64,000 bases of DNA, taken from contig NZ_CP014143.1 in the NCBI RefSeq assembly GCF_001750105.1, positions 3,689,501 through 3,753,500 of the forward strand, read 5' to 3'. The position numbers were made by a program, and so were the translations under genes. The notes below the pieces were generated by a model. It was given only the letters and a program-made list of their open reading frames with translations. It was not told the DNA's origin and did not search any database. The stretch comes from Microbulbifer aggregans. Its GTDB lineage: Bacteria; Pseudomonadota; Gammaproteobacteria; Pseudomonadales; Cellvibrionaceae. Positions 16,786 to 26,217 of this stretch are shown piece after piece. Numbering within the stretch: position 1 is the first letter of the stretch; the number at the start of each line of letters is the position of its first letter.

Positions 16786-19689
16786 TCAGAACTTGGCGCG
16801 AACACCTAACGTGTAACGCGGCTCGTAAGCGCTCTGCCAGGCCTTCTGATCTTTCCACTGGAGGTAGTACTCCTCCGTTTCTCCTGTGAGATTGGAGCCG
16901 TTGAGATAGACGGTAAAGTCGTCATTGACATCGTAACTGACCGAGGCATCAACATAGGTGGTTGGCGCCTGCATCAGCGTCAACCCTTCGGTACCCCAAA
17001 CCTGGTTGAACGCCACCACCCGCTCGCTGCGATAGTTATATGCCAGGCGAGCCTGTAGACGCCCCGCTTCATACCAGCCTACGAAGTTGGCCAGCTTTTC
17101 CGAGTTGTCTGCAAACGGAAGGTCGTTTCCTTCGATATCCACATTGCCGGAATCACTTGGCGAGTAGGTATAATTCACATCCACACCAAAGTTACTCCAA
17201 ATCCCCGGAAGAAAGTCGAAGGCCTGCTTCGCGGAAAGCTCCAGCCCGGACAATTGGCCGCCATCACCCTGGACATTGGTCTGTACATCGGTGGTACGGC
17301 GCACTACCCCATCCTGGTCCGGTAGATCCATTGCCACAGATCCGCGCTCGATAAAGCTTTCGATATCCACCAGGAACAAGCCGGCACTCACCACGCCTGA
17401 TCCTATGTAGTACTCAAGAGAGAGATCGAAGTTATCTGCACGCCAGGGGTCCAATTCCGGGTTACCGTTGGAGTTGGCAGAGATGACTTCAAACACGCCG
17501 GTGCTGGAGTTGATGGCATAGGTCGGAGACAAACCGCCACCCCACTGCTCCAGATTGAGCGGGGACATGGTTTTGGCATAGGCGGCACGCAGCTTGAGGT
17601 CGTCGCGCAGATCGAAGGCCAGGTTCAGTGATGGCAGCACATCGGTGTAGGAACGACTGGAAACAAACTCACCGGCGTCCACTTCCGGTGCGCCATAGTC
17701 CCGCGAAGCGCCAACTACCCGCTGGCCGACTTCCAGATCGGTCTGTACCACGCGCACACCAAAGTTACCACTCACAGGCACACCCATTTCCGTAGCGAAA
17801 TTAGCCTGCAGGTAAGCGGAGGTTTCCTGCAGGTTCACGGCGTATGACTGGCCGGGGATGATGCCGCGCTGATTGTTCGGGTACAGGGAATTGTGGAATG
17901 CGAGCACATTGTCCATGGCTTCGGGATTCAGCGCATATACACCGGGGATACCCGTAGCGCCGCCGAAATCTGTCACCCACTGCACATCACTGCCGAAGGA
18001 AGAGAGTGCAATCGGGTTGCCAGCCGTATAGAAGGTTCCGCTGCCGTCACCATAGGAGCAAGTGCTACCGCCCAACACAACGTCGGTCGCTTTCCAGCGC
18101 ACCAGGCAGTTGTTGTCGCCAATCGGTGCCAGCAGATGGAACTGCTCATTTTTGGCATCACGGTCGGAATAGCGCAAACCGCCATCCACTGACTGAACCA
18201 GACCGCCATCGGCAAAGTCAAAAGAACCATCGAAGCGCGCAACGGTCATTTCACCTTCGCGATCATAGTTGTTTTCTGAGGACAGGGCCCCAACCGCATA
18301 GCCATCCAGATTCCTCACGAGATCCGGAACGCCGCTCCAGCGCGGAGCATCACCGCGGTAGTCCACCACAATGGACTGGAAGGGATCCGAATAGCCATCG
18401 GGGTTACTGGCCATGGCGCCACCCGGGTAAACAGGGAACTGCACACCCCACTGACTGCCGTCGGCCATATCCAGGTCCATGTAGCTGTTCAGGTTGTTCT
18501 GTTCAGCACGGCCGTGCACCAGGCGGGCAGCGCCGGTGAAAGCACCGCCGTTATCGTAATTCAGTTCAACATTGATGTTGCTGGACTCGGAAACGGTCCC
18601 TTTGACTTCGGAGTAGGATTTCAGACGGCGGCCGTCGGCCTGATAGACCTGTACAGTTTGAATCCCGTCAGCACCCTCACTGGATACCAGCGGCGCAGCC
18701 CAGCCCCACTGCTGCCATTTGTCGGAGATGGCGATGCCCGCACGGCGGTCTTTTTCATCCATGTCCGTGAGAAAGAAGTCGGCTGTCAGGTCAAATCCAT
18801 TGCCGAGATCAGCCTGGAATGAACCGTTGAGGCCCAGGCGCTCGCGTTCGGCAAACTGGTTGTAGGCCGTGTGGCCCTGGTAGGCAATATAGCGGTCATC
18901 GAGATCGCCATCGCCATTCATGTCATTACCTTGATAGTTCCAGTTATCCGCATCGGTGCCCGCCTCGGGCGGCATACCAGACCAGCCGGCATCGGAACCA
19001 CCACCGGCCATGCCGTTGTAGTAATTCGCAAGATTTACGTTGGCGAGAGACGCGGACAGCAATACGCCGACTTTGTCATTGTTCCAGGCAAACAGTCCCG
19101 AAACTGCGCTGTCTGTTTCTCCGGAGTCGCGACCGGTCTGACCTTCTGCAGCAAAAGATGTGGTCACTCCACTATCAAAGTCCATGGGACGATGAGTGCG
19201 CAGGTTCACCATACCGGTGATACCACCAGATAGTTTTGAGGCGGTGGGAGATTTGTGCACGTCGGCACCGGCAAATAGCGGTGCAGGAATATCATTAAAG
19301 TTGGGCTGCACCGTGGTTACAGAGCCGGCACCCAGATAGGATTCGCCATTGAGTGTGGTCAATACCTGCGGCATGCCGCGCACGTTGATGGCGCCACCCT
19401 CACCGGCACTGCGGCGAACCTGAACACCGGTAATACGCTGCAGCGAGTCTGAAATGGTCACATCCGGCAGCTTGCCGATGTCTTCCGCCACAATCGAGTC
19501 GACGATGGAAGTGGCGTTGCGCTTGATGTTGACCGCAGTCTCTTGAGACATGCGAATCCCTTGCACCACCACCTCTTCAATCTGACCCGCCCCCTCCTGT
19601 GCGAACGCAAACTGAGCGCCCAACAGGCCATAGGCGGCAACACTCGTAGCCAGAATCGCAGGTGCAAACGGCAGTTGTTTTGCCAGCAT
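16786..19689 (-). CDS. TonB-dependent receptor, probable mannan-oligosaccharide importer
   Basis: A 967-aa outer-membrane receptor that would carry mannan oligosaccharides with TonB energy. The signal peptide covers about residues 1-30 (ending AQFAFA). A TonB-box-like IEEVVVQGIR precedes the plug domain (SIVDSIVAEDIGKLPDVT, then LQRITGVQVRR and INVRGM). The C-terminal barrel ends LGVRAKF with a terminal Phe. The length and plug resemble carbohydrate receptors of Alteromonadales and Cellvibrionales. The start at 19689 has GAGGG upstream. Three LacI-type operators lie in the 370-bp gap shared with the divergent pgi gene, which ties it to the mannan regulon. Substrate is inferred from context. 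Confidence 0.9.
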   Translation of the reverse strand: MLAKQLPFAPAILATSVAAYGLLGAQFAFAQEGAGQIEEVVVQGIRMSQETAVNIKRNATSIVDSIVAEDIGKLPDVTISDSLQRITGVQVRRSAGEGGAINVRGMPQVLTTLNGESYLGAGSVTTVQPNFNDIPAPLFAGADVHKSPTASKLSGGITGMVNLRTHRPMDFDSGVTTSFAAEGQTGRDSGETDSAVSGLFAWNNDKVGVLLSASLANVNLANYYNGMAGGGSDAGWSGMPPEAGTDADNWNYQGNDMNGDGDLDDRYIAYQGHTAYNQFAERERLGLNGSFQADLGNGFDLTADFFLTDMDEKDRRAGIAISDKWQQWGWAAPLVSSEGADGIQTVQVYQADGRRLKSYSEVKGTVSESSNINVELNYDNGGAFTGAARLVHGRAEQNNLNSYMDLDMADGSQWGVQFPVYPGGAMASNPDGYSDPFQSIVVDYRGDAPRWSGVPDLVRNLDGYAVGALSSENNYDREGEMTVARFDGSFDFADGGLVQSVDGGLRYSDRDAKNEQFHLLAPIGDNNCLVRWKATDVVLGGSTCSYGDGSGTFYTAGNPIALSSFGSDVQWVTDFGGATGIPGVYALNPEAMDNVLAFHNSLYPNNQRGIIPGQSYAVNLQETSAYLQANFATEMGVPVSGNFGVRVVQTDLEVGQRVVGASRDYGAPEVDAGEFVSSRSYTDVLPSLNLAFDLRDDLKLRAAYAKTMSPLNLEQWGGGLSPTYAINSSTGVFEVISANSNGNPELDPWRADNFDLSLEYYIGSGVVSAGLFLVDIESFIERGSVAMDLPDQDGVVRRTTDVQTNVQGDGGQLSGLELSAKQAFDFLPGIWSNFGVDVNYTYSPSDSGNVDIEGNDLPFADNSEKLANFVGWYEAGRLQARLAYNYRSERVVAFNQVWGTEGLTLMQAPTTYVDASVSYDVNDDFTVYLNGSNLTGETEEYYLQWKDQKAWQSAYEPRYTLGVRAKF

Positions 19690-19797
19690 TTTGTTTTCCC
19701 TCAATTATTATCGTGTAGCGACTGCGCGCCATTCGAGCGCAGCCCGGGCGAAGTGAAACTTCGCCTCGCCATCATTGCAGCCGGGACAAGCCCGCAA

Positions 19798-19811
19798 TGT
19801 AACCGGTTACA
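19798..19811. promoter_or_regulatory. Mannan-regulon operator 1
   Basis: TGTAACCGGTTACA is a perfect 14-bp palindrome with the central CG expected for a LacI-family operator. It lies 109 bp before the TonB receptor start. Confidence 0.8.
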
Positions 19812-19854
19812 GCTCAACCCTAAAAAAGCTGGTGGCGCTTCGTTACCCCACCGA

Positions 19855-19868
19855 TGTAACCGGTTCCA
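19855..19868. promoter_or_regulatory. Mannan-regulon operator 2 (one mismatch)
   Basis: TGTAACCGGTTCCA differs from the perfect palindrome at one position. It lies between operators 1 and 3 in the TonB receptor-pgi gap. Confidence 0.65.
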
Positions 19869-19951
19869 TTCAAAGATTATTACAAGCACCTCCGGAGTGC
19901 AAACATTTTCCTCCACTGCACCAGTAAAGAGCAGAATTTTACGCCAGAATA

Positions 19952-19965
19952 TGTAACCGGTTACA
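19952..19965. promoter_or_regulatory. Mannan-regulon operator 3
   Basis: A perfect TGTAACCGGTTACA 92 bp upstream of the pgi start. It probably controls pgi and may loop with operators 1 and 2. Confidence 0.8.
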
Positions 19966-20056
19966 TAATGTGGTTGAATGACAGCCTGATCCAACCCTGT
20001 TGCAGGCAACGGTACAACCGGGAGAGAAGCTCCCAACGATACAGAACGAGGCAATC

Positions 20057-21688
20057 GTGAACATTCCAGAACGAAACTCTTTGAGAGAGCGCCTGATTGA
20101 AGAGCAAAAACGGCTCTCAGGCACTGCGATGACAACTCTGTTCGAGCTTGATCCCGATCGCGCCTGCGCGATGCAGATTCAGGCCGCGGGGTTGGATTTA
20201 GACTTTTCAAAAAACAGAATTGACCGGAGCGCTATGGCTGCCCTCGTTGGGCTTGCCCGAGCCCACCAGCTGGAAGCGCACAGAGACGCGCTGTTCCGGG
20301 GAGAGCCGATCAATACGACCGAGCAACGCCAAGTGCTGCATCCGCTCCTGCGTGGGGCGATACCGGGGCAGGAATCACTCCGGGCTCAGGTCGAAACGAC
20401 ACTCACACGCATCGAGCAGTTTGTCCATGGTGTGCACAGCGGCCTCATTTCCGGCATCACAGATAAGCCATTTCGCACCGTCATTAATATCGGTATTGGC
20501 GGATCACACCTGGGCCCCGCCATGACCTGCCGCGCATTGAAACCCTATGCACAGCGTGATCTCGACGTTCAATTTGTATCCAACGTGGATGCCAGTGATA
20601 TCTCGCAAAAGCTGCGCAATGCCGACCCGGAAACCACTCTCTTTATTGTCGCCTCCAAAACCTTCACCACCCAGGAGACACTTGCCAATGCCCACACGGC
20701 ACGCAACTGGCTAATCGAACAAACCGGGCGCCCGGACGCGGTCGAGCGTCATTTTGCCGCCATCAGCACCGCCACAGACCGGATCGCGCAGTTTGGCATC
20801 CGCCCTACACACATTTTCCCGATGTGGGACTGGGTCGGTGGCCGCTATTCCATCTGGTCTTCTATCGGGCTGCCCCTCGCTCTAGCGATTGGCTACGAGC
20901 TGTTTACTGATTTTCACCGCGGTGCCGCGGAGATGGACAGGCACTTTCAGAAGGCACCCCTGGAACAAAACATGCCGGTTATTCTGGCATTGTTGAGCTA
21001 CTGGTACCTGCGATTCTGGGGTGCGGAGACCCAGGCACTGTTACCTTACGACCACTACCTAGGTGATTTCCCTGCTTACGTGCAACAGCTGGATATGGAG
21101 AGCAACGGCAAATCCACTTCACTGCAGGGAGAACGTCTTCACCAGGCTACCTCCCCGATTATCTGGGGAACCGAGGGCACGAACGGACAGCATTCCTTTC
21201 ACCAGCTCCTGCACCAGGGTAACTTGATGGTGCCGGTGGATTTCATTCTCCCGCTGCGCTCTCACAACCCCATCGGCGCCCATCAGGATCTCCTTGTCGC
21301 CAACTGTCTGGGACAGAGCCGTGCGCTTATGGTAGGGAAATCACTCGAAGAAGCGATCACTGAATTGGGTGAGGCGCGAATGGATGACACCGCCGCGAAG
21401 TCACTTGCACCGCATAAAACCATGCCTGGCAACCGCCCCAGCAACACTATCTTGATGGACAAACTCACTCCCTCGACTCTGGGGGCGCTGATTGCGCTAT
21501 ATGAACACAAAGTCTTTGTCCAGAGCGTTCTCCATAAGATCAACGCCTTTGATCAGTGGGGCGTAGAGCTGGGCAAGCAGATCTGCACTGCCCTGCTGCC
21601 CTATATCTCCAATGAGCAACCATGTAGTGCCTTTGATGAAAGCACTAACCGCCTGCTGAACCAATATCGCAGCGTAAGAAACTCATGA
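20057..21688 (+). CDS. pgi: Glucose-6-phosphate isomerase
   Basis: A 543-aa enzyme that interconverts glucose-6-phosphate and fructose-6-phosphate. Visible signatures are NIGIGGSHLGPAM, the active-site segment QLDMESNGKS, GTEGTNGQHSFHQLLHQG and VDFILPLRSHNP. The GTG at 20057 is preceded by CGAGG and gives a normal family length; the frame opens earlier at TTG 20000 without a ribosome site. A mannan-type operator in its promoter suggests it belongs to the mannan regulon, where it would channel fructose-6-phosphate from mannose. A GH5 gene follows after 43 bp. Another pgi may exist elsewhere in the genome. Confidence 0.95.
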   Translation: MNIPERNSLRERLIEEQKRLSGTAMTTLFELDPDRACAMQIQAAGLDLDFSKNRIDRSAMAALVGLARAHQLEAHRDALFRGEPINTTEQRQVLHPLLRGAIPGQESLRAQVETTLTRIEQFVHGVHSGLISGITDKPFRTVINIGIGGSHLGPAMTCRALKPYAQRDLDVQFVSNVDASDISQKLRNADPETTLFIVASKTFTTQETLANAHTARNWLIEQTGRPDAVERHFAAISTATDRIAQFGIRPTHIFPMWDWVGGRYSIWSSIGLPLALAIGYELFTDFHRGAAEMDRHFQKAPLEQNMPVILALLSYWYLRFWGAETQALLPYDHYLGDFPAYVQQLDMESNGKSTSLQGERLHQATSPIIWGTEGTNGQHSFHQLLHQGNLMVPVDFILPLRSHNPIGAHQDLLVANCLGQSRALMVGKSLEEAITELGEARMDDTAAKSLAPHKTMPGNRPSNTILMDKLTPSTLGALIALYEHKVFVQSVLHKINAFDQWGVELGKQICTALLPYISNEQPCSAFDESTNRLLNQYRSVRNS

Positions 21689-21731
21689 CCCGACAACAAT
21701 GCGGACTATCAATAAAAAGGGGTTTCATAAA

Positions 21732-23051
21732 ATGAGGATTTTCAATGTGCTCGCGCTCAGCGTAGCAGCGGGAATTACCGCCTGCGACTACAAGGCAATG
21801 GAAGAGATCGAAAATACCAGGCAGGATCCAGATCGAGCTTTTGTGCGTGTTCACAATGGCCAGTTTGAACTGGATGGCCATCCCTACTATTTGATCGGCG
21901 CCAATTATTGGCATGGTGCCTATCTGGGGGCGAACGACCCCGACCGCCTCACCCGTGAACTGGATCTGATGGCCACCCAGGGCATTAATAACCTGCGGGT
22001 ACTCGCACTATCCGAGAAGAGCAACCTCTCACGCAGCTTGAAGCCCGCATTGATTTTGGGGCCAGGGCAGATGAATGACTCTCTGCTTCAGGGTCTGGAT
22101 CGCCTGCTGGCGGAAATGCATTCGCGTGACATGAAGGCAGTTCTATACCTGACCAACTTCTGGCAGTGGTCAGGCGGCATGTCACAGTACCTGGTATGGC
22201 AGCAAAACGCTCCGCTGGATGACCCGGATTTGAGCGGTAATTGGGATGGATACATCGAAAACACCACAGACTTTTATCGCTGCGCACGCTGCCAGAAACA
22301 GTATCTCGACCAGGCCGCCGAACTGATCAACAGAGAGAATACGGTCACCGGCAGTCCGTACCGGGAAGACCCCACTATAATGGCCTGGCAGCTAGCCAAT
22401 GAACCTCGCTCAGGTGGGGAAAAGTTCGATCCAGCAAGAGCCAGGGACTATGTACGCTGGGCACACCAAAGTGCGGAAGCTCTGGACCAACTCGCGCCGA
22501 ACCAGCTGATCAGCACAGGCAGCGAAGGGCTCGCTGGCACCCAACACCAGGCAAAAGTCTATCTTGATGCCCACGCTACGGATGCCATCGACTATCTCAC
22601 GGTACATCTGTGGATCAAGAACTGGGGATGGTTTGACAGCACAAATCCGGTAAGTACCTTTCCGGCGGCCATTGAGAGGGCCACCGATTATCTGAATCAG
22701 CATATCGATTTTGCCCGGGAACAGGAAAAACCACTGGTTCTTGAGGAATTTGGTGTGGAGCGCGACGACGGAAGCTTTTCACCCGAATCCGGAACAGAAT
22801 ACCGGGATCGCTTCCTGAAACTGATGTATCAAAAAATCGAGCAGAGCATCAATACAGGCGGCCCACTGGTAGGCTCCAACTTCTGGGCCTTCAGCGGCTA
22901 TGGTCGCGCCGACAATCCGGAGTACCTCTGGAAGCCAGGCGACGACTTCCTGGGAGATCCCCCCCAGGAACCCCAGGGCCTTAACTCGGTATTTGAAACT
23001 GACGTCAGTACGTTAGCGATCATCCGCAAGCATTCGAACAAGCTGAAATAG
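21732..23051 (+). CDS. GH5 endo-beta-1,4-mannanase, lipoprotein
   Basis: A 439-aa glycoside hydrolase of the GH5 mannanase type that would cleave beta-1,4-mannan at the cell surface. The signal peptide ends in the lipobox ITAC (C18). The mature part opens with FVRVHNGQFELDG and YYLIGANYWHG. The acid/base glutamate is in WQLANEPR and the nucleophile in VLEEFGVER, in the right order. ATG 21732 has AAGGGG upstream. It sits 43 bp behind pgi on the same strand, so it probably shares the operator-controlled promoter. Mannan specificity is inferred from the family and from the GH130/epimerase neighbours. Confidence 0.88.
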   Translation: MRIFNVLALSVAAGITACDYKAMEEIENTRQDPDRAFVRVHNGQFELDGHPYYLIGANYWHGAYLGANDPDRLTRELDLMATQGINNLRVLALSEKSNLSRSLKPALILGPGQMNDSLLQGLDRLLAEMHSRDMKAVLYLTNFWQWSGGMSQYLVWQQNAPLDDPDLSGNWDGYIENTTDFYRCARCQKQYLDQAAELINRENTVTGSPYREDPTIMAWQLANEPRSGGEKFDPARARDYVRWAHQSAEALDQLAPNQLISTGSEGLAGTQHQAKVYLDAHATDAIDYLTVHLWIKNWGWFDSTNPVSTFPAAIERATDYLNQHIDFAREQEKPLVLEEFGVERDDGSFSPESGTEYRDRFLKLMYQKIEQSINTGGPLVGSNFWAFSGYGRADNPEYLWKPGDDFLGDPPQEPQGLNSVFETDVSTLAIIRKHSNKLK

Positions 23052-23255
23052 CACAATTTCCAGAGGTCTATGGGAGCTGGCCGAGATTCTCATCGGCCAG
23101 CATCACCCACAATTTCTATCCTGGGAATGCAGTAGAAACCCGCTGCGATACGCCTCAACAGTGGCAGCCGACGAGGTTGAAGATAAAAGCCACTAGAATG
23201 CAACAGCGTGACTGCTAACTGATACCTGCGTGGAGTCCTTTAGTGGGATACACAA
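23052..23255. other. Convergent gap between the two GH5 genes with hairpin and short tandem repeat
   Basis: GCTGGCCGA (23076-23084) pairs with TCGGCCAGC (23093-23101), a possible shared terminator without a strong T-tract. A 16-bp tandem duplication (TTAGTGGGATACACAA / TTAGTGGGATAAACAA, 23240-23271) covers the stop codon and last codons of the minus-strand GH5 gene. Confidence 0.6.
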
Positions 23256-24890
23256 TTAGTGGGATAAACAATAGGACTGCGAATTGGATGGACCCGATTC
23301 GCCAGAATCATTCACCGCTGTCAGCCGGTACAGGGCACAGCGCGGTTTCCCGACGGAAACGAATACTGGCTTTCTGCCATCAGACTCACCCTTTATGGTG
23401 TATAGATCCATGGTATCCGGATCCCAGCCATTTTCAGAATCCTGAAGCTTGTCTGCGAATAACTCCCAGTCTTCACCATCGTTGTACGATACATACAACC
23501 GGTAGAAACGGCCGGTGGGGGCTCCCATCCAGTTGACCGCACCGGATTCTGAAATCGGGTGCAGCAATGGCGACTGAGGGACTGGCCAGGAAGTTGAAAA
23601 TTTTTGAGCTCTCTTATTGGAGGAGATCTTTGCCTGTGCCGCACGGATCATTTCGACAACAGCACGCTCATTGTTGCCATCGTTCACTGCAAAACCTGGC
23701 AGGTGATAGCTCATATGACCGTTGGATTCATTGTGCCAATAGAAGCCACCAACTTCACGATGCCCCCGATATCCCCAAACCAACCCACCGGCGATCCCAG
23801 GCTCTTCCAGCCAGGCGTCGGTTACGAGCCGCATTGTGTCGATTGGTTGCAGCCCGTACTCACCAATAAACAAGGGCTTATTGTATTTCTCCGCCAGAGC
23901 CGCCTGCTTACGTATCTCGTCAGCAGACAGATACTGGCCGTAAAAGTGATTAGACTGAATATCGACGTTGGGATCTTTCAACCCCAAAAATTCTCCCTGA
24001 TCGATACTTGCAGAACCGGGTGCATTGACATAGTCGGCCTGCTGATCACCGTCAACCACCAGCTGATTGGGGGCGAGTTTTTTGAACAGCGCCGCGGTCT
24101 CTGCGAGAAATTCCTGGTTGGTGCCGCGGAGTTCATTACCGGTTTCCCAGGCCATAATGGCCTTTTCCTCGCGGTACTCACGACCGGTGCATGTATTCTT
24201 GCGACTGACCAGTTGCTCGATAATGTGCTGGTAGGCTGCGTATGTTTTACTTTCCGTGTCGTAGAGCGGGCCGCCTTCCTTGGTATCCTGATCGACCTCC
24301 CCCATCATCTGCGCCAGCTCACGCTTGCCGCCCCACCAGCTCCAGTGGTCAATCACCGGGATGATGAGGCGCAATCCATGGGTGTCCGCAAGATAGATCA
24401 TGCGGTCCATAACCCGCATCGCCTCTTCATTGAGGGCGACATTTCCGGTTTCCGGGCTCTGCACAATATGAGCTGGCATATTAGCCCGCACGGACTCGGG
24501 CAAGGTTATGTCATCAACGGATAAAGTGTAAATCCTGGAAACTGTATGACCGCTGTAGACCAGTGCCTGAATCCAGTTATTCTGCTCCCTGGCGGTGGGC
24601 CAGCGGAAGTGATCCGCCTTTCCAATGCTGCTACCTGCAGAGGCTACATCATCTTCAATACGATGGAGCTCCGTGGCGTGCAGCCCGATAAATCGTAGCG
24701 GCCGATCGCCGTCCAGCAGCCGGATGCCATCGCGCGTGACGAAATGCTGAAACCCTGAAAATGGCTCCACATTAGGATTTGCTGCAGGGACCAGACAATG
24801 GTCCGGCAACGAGTGGGAATCAGCAAGTTCGCAGCCCCCCAGAAGCAGGACGCCAGTGAAAACCATTAAAGTGTTATGCAGTCGCCGCAC
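23256..24890 (-). CDS. GH5-type glycoside hydrolase (mannan-active), lipoprotein
   Basis: A 544-aa enzyme with a lipoprotein signal (VLLLGGC, C20). A GH5-type TIM barrel opens with FVTRDGIRLLDGDRPLRFIG. The acid/base glutamate is in AWETGNELRG and the nucleophile in PLFIGEYGLQP. After about residue 440 there is a beta-rich domain (GAVNWMGAPTGRFYRLYVSYNDGEDW), possibly a carbohydrate-binding or Fn3-like module. It is only distantly similar to the GH5 gene on the other strand. The GTG start overlaps the epimerase stop by 17 bp, so it is the last gene of the SSS-GH130-epimerase operon. It may act on oligomers rather than polymer. Confidence 0.8.
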   Translation of the reverse strand: MRRLHNTLMVFTGVLLLGGCELADSHSLPDHCLVPAANPNVEPFSGFQHFVTRDGIRLLDGDRPLRFIGLHATELHRIEDDVASAGSSIGKADHFRWPTAREQNNWIQALVYSGHTVSRIYTLSVDDITLPESVRANMPAHIVQSPETGNVALNEEAMRVMDRMIYLADTHGLRLIIPVIDHWSWWGGKRELAQMMGEVDQDTKEGGPLYDTESKTYAAYQHIIEQLVSRKNTCTGREYREEKAIMAWETGNELRGTNQEFLAETAALFKKLAPNQLVVDGDQQADYVNAPGSASIDQGEFLGLKDPNVDIQSNHFYGQYLSADEIRKQAALAEKYNKPLFIGEYGLQPIDTMRLVTDAWLEEPGIAGGLVWGYRGHREVGGFYWHNESNGHMSYHLPGFAVNDGNNERAVVEMIRAAQAKISSNKRAQKFSTSWPVPQSPLLHPISESGAVNWMGAPTGRFYRLYVSYNDGEDWELFADKLQDSENGWDPDTMDLYTIKGESDGRKPVFVSVGKPRCALYRLTAVNDSGESGPSNSQSYCLSH

Positions 24891-26217
24891 TTCCTTTCAG
24901 CTCCTGTGATTCAGTTGTCGTTGCCGTGCCGATACTCTCGAGACGTCGCAGTACTTCCATCATGGCGCGCCCATTGTGGTAGGGGCCCTTCCAGAATCCA
25001 AGTTTGTAACCCTGATGTGCTTTAACCCGGTCAATAGCGGCGTAATACAGCCACTCACCCTGGCTCCAGTCAATTTGGTGGTTTTTGATAAACGTCCACA
25101 CATTCTCGAACGCGGTCTTGAAGCGGGCCTCCCCCGTGGTCTGCCACATATTCAGAAAGCCCACCAGCGCTTCGGCCTGAACCCACCATTCAGAGTCCAG
25201 GTGTCGGGACCGAGTTTCGAAATCAAAAGTATCGAGCACCTGTCCCAGGCAACCGATGCCCTCTTCTACACAGGATCGTCCCAGCGCCTCTACTGTCGCA
25301 CGGTATTTTTCTGAGTATGAGGTGTCGCCCAGAACCTCCAGTGCTTCCGCCAGCAGCCAGCTTGCTTCAATATCGTGGCCATAGGAATAGCTCGCGGAGA
25401 CATCTCGCCAGTCATGCTCTAAAAACAGCCGCAGGTGGCCATTCTCTTGATTGAAGATTCTCCCGCAGAACCAGTCGATGCTGTTTTTCAGGGCTATGGC
25501 AACCTCTTCATTAGGAGAGATGCGATATAGCGCGGTATAGGCCTCGAGAACATGAAGATGATTATTCATGGTCTTCGGGACGTTCAGGTCCTTGTCGCTG
25601 AGCCGGTAGTCAGTTACCGGTTTCCACTCCCTCGTCACAGCCTCCAGGTATCCTCCCAGCTCGCGGTCTACACAGTGCTGTTCAATCAAGCGGAAGTAAG
25701 ACAACGCAAGATCCAGCGCGCGCGTGTCACCGGTCAGGCGGTAGTAGCTGGCATAGGCATAAATGCTGAATGCCTGTGCGTAAGTCTGCTTTTTACCTTC
25801 CTTCACTTTACCGGTGCAATCAAGTGACCAGAACGCACCACCGCAAGTCAGGTCGTTGAACCTTGTTGCAAGATAGTCATACGCGCGAGTCGCCAGAGTA
25901 CGATACTCCTCGATCGAGGAGCGATCGGCTTCCGGGTCTTCATTTAACTGCAGGCACAGTTCGCTGAAGAACCAGAGAATACGCGCATTGAGCACAATGC
26001 CTTTGTCTGCTTGTGGAACCGGACTGCAGGCAGCACACACCTCACCGAGAAAACCACCATGCACCTCATCGACGGAGTGGCTTTTCCACCACTCCCCAAT
26101 GAGGATCAACTGCCGACGAAACTCCGGCAAATACTTCGTCAGGCCAGTATCCGACTGCGCGACGCGAGTAACTTGCATTGGGGTGATGCCTCCCATGTTA
26201 TTTAGCGAAAGCGCCAT
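24874..26217 (-). CDS. AGE-family epimerase, probable mannobiose/cellobiose 2-epimerase
   Basis: A 447-aa (alpha/alpha)6-barrel enzyme of the N-acylglucosamine 2-epimerase superfamily. Conserved features are HGGFLGEV, NNHLHVLEAY, SYGHDIEASWLL and DSEWWVQAEALVGF, which supply the catalytic histidines and substrate-binding residues seen in cellobiose 2-epimerases. Directly behind GH130 it most likely converts beta-1,4-mannobiose to mannosyl-glucose, the phosphorylase substrate. The ATG at 26217 overlaps the GH130 stop by a few bases, indicating coupling. Another ATG at 26178 with GGGAGG upstream is also possible. Confidence 0.88.
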   Translation of the reverse strand: MALSLNNMGGITPMQVTRVAQSDTGLTKYLPEFRRQLILIGEWWKSHSVDEVHGGFLGEVCAACSPVPQADKGIVLNARILWFFSELCLQLNEDPEADRSSIEEYRTLATRAYDYLATRFNDLTCGGAFWSLDCTGKVKEGKKQTYAQAFSIYAYASYYRLTGDTRALDLALSYFRLIEQHCVDRELGGYLEAVTREWKPVTDYRLSDKDLNVPKTMNNHLHVLEAYTALYRISPNEEVAIALKNSIDWFCGRIFNQENGHLRLFLEHDWRDVSASYSYGHDIEASWLLAEALEVLGDTSYSEKYRATVEALGRSCVEEGIGCLGQVLDTFDFETRSRHLDSEWWVQAEALVGFLNMWQTTGEARFKTAFENVWTFIKNHQIDWSQGEWLYYAAIDRVKAHQGYKLGFWKGPYHNGRAMMEVLRRLESIGTATTTESQELKGSAATA

